From NCBI GenBank assembly GCA_029339195.1, contig JAPTJF010000780.1:1-14083 (forward strand): a stretch of DNA of 14,083 bases, given 5' to 3'. The notes beneath the pieces are model-generated. The model made no database searches and was not told where the DNA came from. It saw only the letters and a list, made by a program, of their open reading frames with translations. Below, one piece after another: positions 10,001 to 14,083 of the stretch. Position 1 is the stretch's first letter. Every line of letters begins with the position of its first letter. Source of the DNA: Micractinium sp. NFX-FRZ (lineage: Eukaryota; Chlorophyta; Trebouxiophyceae; Chlorellales; Chlorellaceae). The translations under genes and the position numbers were made by a program.

Positions 10001-10807
10001 ACAGACGACGTGCAAGGGTGCGGAAGAGGAGTTGCCGTGCAACAGTACGGTACAGGAGCGACTGTGAATCTCATCATCTTGACATGCCTTCCCTGATGGG
10101 AGGCATGCTGCAGTGGTCGTGGAATCAACAATCAAGCACCCATGTATTGTGCCTGCACCCATCATGATCAGATCCGCCTCAACCCGCTGGCGCCGGCGCC
10201 CCACCCAACGAATGTGCCTCTTCACAAAGGAGGCACGCAGCACCCAGTTCGCGCTTCCCCCGCCCAGCACCCCGTGCCTGGTAGTTTGTGTAGGGTGAGC
10301 CGTTGCTTGTATACGCGATGTGCACTGTGTCGCCGGTCTTGGGCCAGGGCCCGTCAATCTTCTCCGGCTTCTTCTCCGCTGCCACCGCCGCAGCGCCCTT
10401 GCGCCCTAGCGCCACCATGTCGTCGCCGTCTGCCTCCTGCCCGTGGTGACTCTTGGTGCCGATCTCAATGAACTGCACGTCGAGAGGAACGGGAAGGCAT
10501 GGCAGTGCCACTGCACTGAACCAGCGCGCCCCCTGAGCACAGCCCCGTGCGGCAGGGACCACACACCGCTGCACCACCTGCCAGTGGCGGTAGGCACCAG
10601 TGACACGGCTGCCCAGTGACACCCCCACAGGCGCCCTCCGCTCACCGCGTGCATAGTGCCCATGAAGACAAAGCCCAGAGCCAGGCCCACAACGAAGCCG
10701 ACGCTGAGAAACGCCAGGAGCCGGCCCCGTGTTACTCGCCGCCCAATGCCCAGCACTGCGAAGCCCCGTGGGCTCAGTGTCCGGGGAGCGTCTCCCTTCT
10801 TCCCCAT
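7029..10807 (-). CDS. HPAT: HPAT-like peptidyl glycosyltransferase (GT95 type), 10 exons, 427 aa
   Basis: In plants this family transfers L-arabinofuranose to hydroxyproline of secreted proteins in the Golgi; the exact donor and acceptor in this alga are inferred only. Minus-strand exons: 10807-10646, 10472-10278, 9899-9752, 9399-9305, 9122-8991, 8838-8704, 8409-8308, 7829-7764, 7539-7441 and 7178-7029. All join in phase to 428 codons including TAG. Residues 1-29 are a basic cytosolic tail, 30-50 a single membrane anchor (type II), and about 55-103 a charged stem. The catalytic part runs from HIAYTSNGSPYTNYQ (105-119) through MPGGEKMVAFTRILHR and the IETDFVFIKPI block (207-217, DxD-like ETD at 208-210, the place of plant EPDHIFVKPI). 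It continues with SDIPNTGCSPTL, EMYAFSVAAALE, MIQPPADHKMGKAHL, MHYTWG and EFDKRQY. Plant HPATs are about 360 aa; the extra length is mostly N-terminal. No EGF or lectin domain is seen, unlike the algal serine galactosyltransferase SGT1. The C-terminus is the least certain part because the stop overlaps a donor-like GGTGGGTAG. The start has purine at -3. Confidence 0.9.
9900..10277 (-). other. Non-canonical GC-AG intron in the HPAT-like gene
   Basis: Exon 2 must end at ...AACTACCAG (10278) and exon 3 must start at AACCTGGTG (9899) to keep phase. This gives YTNYQ-NLVMYGTF, which has exactly the spacing of the plant block QWQCRIMYYWY. The intron then begins GCACGG and ends GCGCAG. The nearest GT, ten bases further on, would leave phase 1 and shift exon 3 out of frame. 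An upstream GTATAC leads quickly to a stop. A GC donor after CAG is a known minor splice class. Confidence 0.75.
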
Positions 10808-11107
10808 CCCGCCGCTTCAGCCCCCAGGGCGCCCCAAGCCGGCCGATGGGCAGCTCCCGCACGCACGGCAAGGCGCACTTGCTCGCTTTGCGTGACACCC
10901 TGTGCAATCAATGTTGAATTGTCGAGCGCAGCAGCGGTCAGGGGGATGAACTTCTGCCCGGAGTGGTGGCGCCAACGATGCCACGCAATCGGACCCCTCA
11001 AGTGGGGGGCCAGCATTGCGGGGAGCACCAGCGGGGGCCGTCATTATTGCAGGGCAAGGCGTGGCGCACCCACTCTCCCGTTCGCTGCTTCATTGAAAAC
11101 CACAGTC
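10808..11107. promoter_or_regulatory. 300 bp divergent spacer between the HPAT-like and ferredoxin genes
   Basis: The two start codons face away from each other with only 300 bases between them. This spacer must contain both 5' UTRs and both core promoters, so a shared bidirectional promoter is likely (inference). No clear TATA box is visible. There is a small AT-richer island around 10905-10925 (CAATCAATGTTGAATTG) and a CATTATTGCAG close to the ferredoxin side. No other gene fits here. Confidence 0.6.
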
Positions 11108-13462
11108 ATGTTGCGCGCCCTCTCCCGCTCACTGGCCACCCAGCCGGCACGCGTTTTCCTGTCCGAGTGCGATGGCACGCTAGCCTCCCAGCAGCAAGCC
11201 GCTTCTGCTCTGGCAGCAGGGTTGGGAGCGGGCGCTGGCAACCTGCGGCAGCGCCTCCTAGGTGCCCGGCGGCCCTTCTCTGCGGCAGCCGAGGGATCGG
11301 GGGAGAGGTGGGTGGCCGGAGCAAGGCATAGGGTTTGGGTATCGGCGGCGGCGGCGGCGGCGGCAGCGGCGGCAGCAGTGGTCGTCAGCAGACGCTACCA
11401 CCACAGCAACTTTTTCCCGGTGCAGCACCGGCCGGCACAGCACGCAACATGCATCGCAAAGTTGCACGGCCGACATGCAACATGCATCAGTTGTCACATT
11501 TGCGCCTGTCCCGCCCCAGTGAGCCTCCCGTTTGCTGCCGCCCAGCCACCCACCCTCACCCGGCCTGCGCACCATGCTGCCCTCCCCTGTGCAGCATCAG
11601 CGTGACCTTCAAGGACGACAAGGACGGCAGCGAGGTGACGGTGGCAGCGCCGCTGGGCAAGAGCCTGCTGGAGGTGGCTCACGAAAATGGGGTGGAGCTG
11701 GAGGGGGCGTGCGAGGGCAGCCTGGCCTGCTCCACATGCCACGTCATTGTGGAAGACCAGGTGTGTGGTGGGGTGGGGCGTGCGTCTGGTCTGTGTTCAC
11801 TGTCTTGACTCTCAGGCCGCCGCTGACGCTGCTGATAGGAGGCGTGGTGATCAACTGGGTCTTCTGCTTTGGCCTGCTGCCTCGGCCTGCATTTCATTTG
11901 GAAGGACAGGGGGTAGGATGTGGCTATGTGTGGCAGGTGGCATGGGATTCGGAGCAGCAATTGCGCGGGCCGGCGGAGGTGGAGACAGCCTCTGTGGTCT
12001 CAGCATGTGCAGGCCTCGTCGCTGGTTGCAGCAACTCTCCGGGTGTCTGGCCCGCGCGCCTGCGCCCACCCATCCTCACCCTGCCCGTCCGGAGCATGCC
12101 CTCCCGAACCTGCCCCCGATCAGTTGCTGTGCTCCCGCCGCAGGACTTTTACGACAAGCTGCCTGAGCCTGATGATGATGAGAACGACATGCTTGACCTG
12201 GCGTTTGGCCTGACGGACACGTGAGTGGGTGTGGCGGGCAGGCGTGGGTGTGCCGGGAGTGCACAGATTGATGTGTGTGCTCTTGAATGCAATGGTGTGC
12301 ATGCTACGTGCCTCTGCGCCAGTGCCAGTGGCGTGGTTTGGACGCACCCAATGGCTGCTGAAATGGTGGCAGTGAGCGGCCTGTGCCTGCATCTGCCTGC
12401 CAGTGCATGCGCTGTCCTCTCGCTTCTCCCCTTTTTTTCCGCCCACGGTCACACCCGGGCTCTTGGCTCGGCACTTTTTGCGCTTGATTCATTTCCTCTC
12501 TTCCCCTCTCTCCCTCGCACATTCTCTTTCCACGCTCTCCATACCTGCGCAATCACATGCGCTCCCATTCATTGCTGTTGAGCCGCCCCAGCACGACACG
12601 CCCCCGCCCCGCCCCGCTCGCCCTACCCCGCCCGCCTGCCTGCCCGGCCGCGCGCCCCTCTGCAGATCCCGTCTGGGTTGCCAGGTCAAGTGCCAGCGCT
12701 TCATGGACGGCATACTGTTGCGCATCCCCTCAGCCACAAACGATCAGCAGTGATGAATGAACTCAGTGAATGCCACGGGCAAACGAATGCCAGCGTGTGG
12801 CCGCCTGCCTGAGTGGGATGCCTCCGTGCTTGGTTGCTGCAGCCGCAGCAGCGGCAACAGCGCCAACAACACAGCAGCAGCGGCAGCAGAATCAGCGGCG
12901 GCGGCTGTCTGGCATGGCGGGGCACAAGGCCTGGCAACCTGGCACGGGAGCAAGCGGCGGGGCTGCAGCCCGCCGTGTGCCGCTCCGTCCCCTCCTTCAC
13001 CCTGCGGGTACAACCCCCAGCTTGCGCCCCATGACCCCACATGACCATACATACACCCTTTGTCTACCCTCTTCTCTTCTTGTCGATTCCCCCACTTTTA
13101 AGCGCCGCTGCACAGGCAGCTGATTCTTGGAGCACCACCTCTGATCCCCCGCTGCAACCTTGCGATTCATGGGCACCCCCCAGCTGTCCCCCTTGCCCAT
13201 CTCCCTTTCCGTCCCACTCCATCTTTCTCCTCGCTCCATCGCCCCTGTCCCGCCCCCGTACCTTTTTTTCTTCGCTCTCTCCGCCCGCTGCCTACCTTGG
13301 AGGCTCCACCACCCGCCTGCTCGCCATGCTTGCGGCCTCCCGTGCAGGTCACGGCTAGGCTGCCAGATCATCTCCAGTAAAGACCTGGATGGCCTAGTGG
13401 TGCGGATCCCCAGCGCAACACGAAACATGGCGGTGGATGGCTTCAGGCCCAAACCGCACTGA
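11108..13462 (+). CDS. MFDX: Mitochondrial adrenodoxin-type [2Fe-2S] ferredoxin, canonical isoform, 185 aa
   Basis: The product is a small electron carrier of the mitochondrial matrix. The family passes electrons from NADPH-ferredoxin reductase to Fe-S cluster assembly and, in plants, biotin synthesis. Exons: 11108-11307, 11595-11760, 12144-12220 and 13348-13462, all GT-AG and in phase, 186 codons including TGA. Residues 1-57 are an Arg/Ala/Ser-rich targeting peptide with almost no acidic residues. ARRPF-SAAA at 53-61 fits an R-3 type cleavage (R-x-F/S). The ferredoxin domain starts at ISVTFKD (68). Cluster ligands are C106, C112 and C115 in [10 protein letters not shown], and C153 in SRLGCQ. 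The acidic helix [13 protein letters not shown] (130-142) is the usual reductase/partner docking face. The C-terminus, [17 protein letters not shown], matches the tail of FDX2-like members. A second copy of the last exon lies upstream (12666-12753). The gene is divergent from the HPAT-like gene. Confidence 0.93.
11343..11378 (+). repeat. (CGG)n microsatellite in ferredoxin intron 1
   Basis: About seven CGG units are followed by CAG-interrupted units, starting 36 bases after the exon 1 donor at 11308. The tract is inside intron 1 (11308-11594). Confidence 0.9.
11444..11488 (+). repeat. 12 bp direct repeat in ferredoxin intron 1
   Basis: GCAACATGCATC occurs exactly at 11444-11455 and 11477-11488, 33 bases apart, with partly similar sequence between (CACGGCCG nearby). 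It is a minor local duplication in the intron with no apparent role. Confidence 0.75.
12666..12753 (+). CDS. MFDX: Alternative (duplicated) terminal exon of the ferredoxin gene, 4A
   Basis: This 88-base exon follows a pyrimidine-rich tract and CTCTGCAG. It joins exon 3 (ends 12220, phase 2) in exactly the same phase as the canonical exon 4B: both complete a Thr codon and continue SRLGCQ. It encodes 28 residues and then TGA, giving a 176-residue isoform. Against exon 4B, 14 of the first 24 residues are identical (SRLGCQ, DG, RIPSAT). Eight of those 14 codons differ only synonymously, so the duplication is old and the protein has been kept. It retains the fourth cluster cysteine (C153) but lacks the [13 protein letters not shown] tail, ending in NDQQ instead. 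No TGTAA is visible between its stop and exon 4B, so such a message may share the poly(A) site at 13668. A decaying exon copy that is never used is the alternative. Confidence 0.72.
12754..13347 (+). other. Sequence between the two ferredoxin terminal exons
   Basis: This is intron for the canonical isoform and 3' UTR for the 4A isoform. It holds an interrupted CAG/CGG tract (12836-12906) and several long pyrimidine-rich stretches (about 13050-13100 and 13180-13290). The last of these precedes the acceptor CGTGCAG at 13341-13347. No further gene or third exon copy was found. Confidence 0.65.
12836..12906 (+). repeat. Interrupted CAG/CGG/CAA simple-sequence tract
   Basis: The tract is a mixture of GCAGCAGCGGCAACAGCG-like trinucleotide units between the two ferredoxin terminal exons. 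It is a non-coding simple repeat that is probably variable between strains. Confidence 0.8.
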
Positions 13463-13775
13463 CCAAGGCAGACGGTTGACATGCAGTGGGTGTTGACTGC
13501 TGCTATGCCCCTCCTCCCGTCAGCCCCTTCTTGTTCGGCTTTGGTTTGGATTCCCACGATTCGCTTGTGTGTGCCTCATGCTGCTCTGCTATCTCCAGTT
13601 TTACGTTGTGTCCTGCTCTGTCCTGCTCTGCTGCACTCCATTGCTTCCCACTTGTGACATCCTCCAATGTAATGCACCATGCCAGCCGTTTCAAGGGAAA
13701 GCTGGCTAGTCTGGGTTGTCTTGGCAAGCGCTGTGTAGTTGATGAGCGACACCGCCTTGCCTGCTACCGCCAGGC
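13463..13775 (+). other. 3' UTR and downstream flank of the ferredoxin gene
   Basis: This begins at the canonical stop and contains the TGTAA signal at 13668-13672. It ends where the right arm of the inverted repeat begins. No gene is recognisable on either strand. A short tandem TCCTGCTCTG pair lies near 13611-13630. Confidence 0.65.
13668..13672 (+). terminator. Putative TGTAA polyadenylation signal of the ferredoxin gene
   Basis: TGTAA, the usual chlorophyte signal, lies 206 bases after the canonical TGA. Cleavage would be expected roughly 10-20 bases downstream, about 90 bases short of the inverted repeat. It is the first TGTAA after either terminal exon. Confidence 0.65.
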
Positions 13776-14083
13776 CTGCACCCCAGGAGTTGCGTCTCAG
13801 ACAGAATCGCGATCCAAGGGCATGCAAGTGCTGTAGCAATACGCATGTGCTGGAGGGGTGTGTGTCCTGGCAGCGCATGTGCTGGAGAGGTTGCTGCCAG
13901 GCCCACAACCAGGGCTGACGGTGCAGAACTGTTCGCCACGCGCATGCCAGATGGCAGGAGCTGGGTGCCAGATGGCAGGCGGAATGCACCAGCTGGCCGC
14001 TCAGCCGGAACAGCCGCCAGCTGGCGACCCCGTTTGGCGCAGGGCCGCGCCCCCCCGCCGTGCGTGCCGTTTGAATGTGATGT
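13776..14083 (-). repeat. Right arm of the ~0.3 kb inverted repeat
   Basis: This is the reverse complement of 83-399 (see that entry for the alignment). It carries two CCATCTGGCA units where the left arm has three, and an extra CCAGCACATGCG copy not present in the left arm. The arm still matches base for base at the last position of the window, so its true outer end and any target-site duplication lie outside. No protein is encoded that I recognise. Confidence 0.9.

Noticed and set aside
10616..11605. Long plus-strand open frame (about 329 codons) spanning the divergent spacer
   Set aside because: It crosses the HPAT first exon on the opposite strand and runs on through ferredoxin exon 1 into intron 1. 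Only its 11108-11307 part has family support, and the rest is a GC-rich chance frame.
12677..12690. Internal donor CAG/GTCAAG in exon 4A that could make it a cassette exon joined to exon 4B
   Set aside because: The join would leave phase 0 against an exon starting in phase 2, shifting the frame and duplicating the SRLGCQ segment; a terminal-exon role is simpler.
1..14083. CRISPR arrays, prokaryotic operons, phage or transposase genes
   Set aside because: No regularly spaced identical repeats, no polycistronic layout and no recognisable integrase, transposase or reverse transcriptase motifs were seen on either strand.

Overview
The window looks like nuclear DNA of a GC-rich green alga, most likely a chlorellalean trebouxiophyte (inference). 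The evidence is dense short introns with GT-AG borders, pyrimidine-rich GCAG acceptors, GC-rich wobble positions, CTG/CGG microsatellites inside introns, and TGTAA, the usual chlorophyte polyadenylation signal, in the expected place behind two genes. Nothing in it suggests a prokaryotic, viral or organellar origin.

Three complete multi-exon genes were assembled by hand, using splice sites, codon phase and family motifs. (1) Plus strand, 1290-5803: a bacterial-type glucokinase of 12 exons and 351 residues. (2) Minus strand, 10807-7029: a type II membrane glycosyltransferase of the hydroxyproline O-arabinosyltransferase (HPAT, GT95) type, with 10 exons and 427 residues; one intron has a GC donor. 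(3) Plus strand, 11108-13462: a mitochondrial adrenodoxin-type [2Fe-2S] ferredoxin of 185 residues with a canonical terminal exon at 13348-13462. A diverged in-phase second copy of that terminal exon lies upstream at 12666-12753.

Layout: 83-399 is the left arm of an inverted repeat; 400-1289 is non-coding or 5' flank; then glucokinase. A convergent spacer (5804-7028) holds both 3' UTRs. Then come the HPAT gene, a 300 bp divergent spacer (10808-11107), the ferredoxin gene and its 3' UTR, and the right arm of the inverted repeat (13776-14083), which runs off the window end. The three genes do not form an obvious pathway: they act in sugar phosphorylation, Golgi/ER protein glycosylation and mitochondrial electron transfer.

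The points most worth following are the duplicated ferredoxin terminal exon, in which each copy carries the fourth cluster cysteine but only one carries the usual C-terminal tail, and the roughly 0.3 kb inverted repeat that brackets all three genes.
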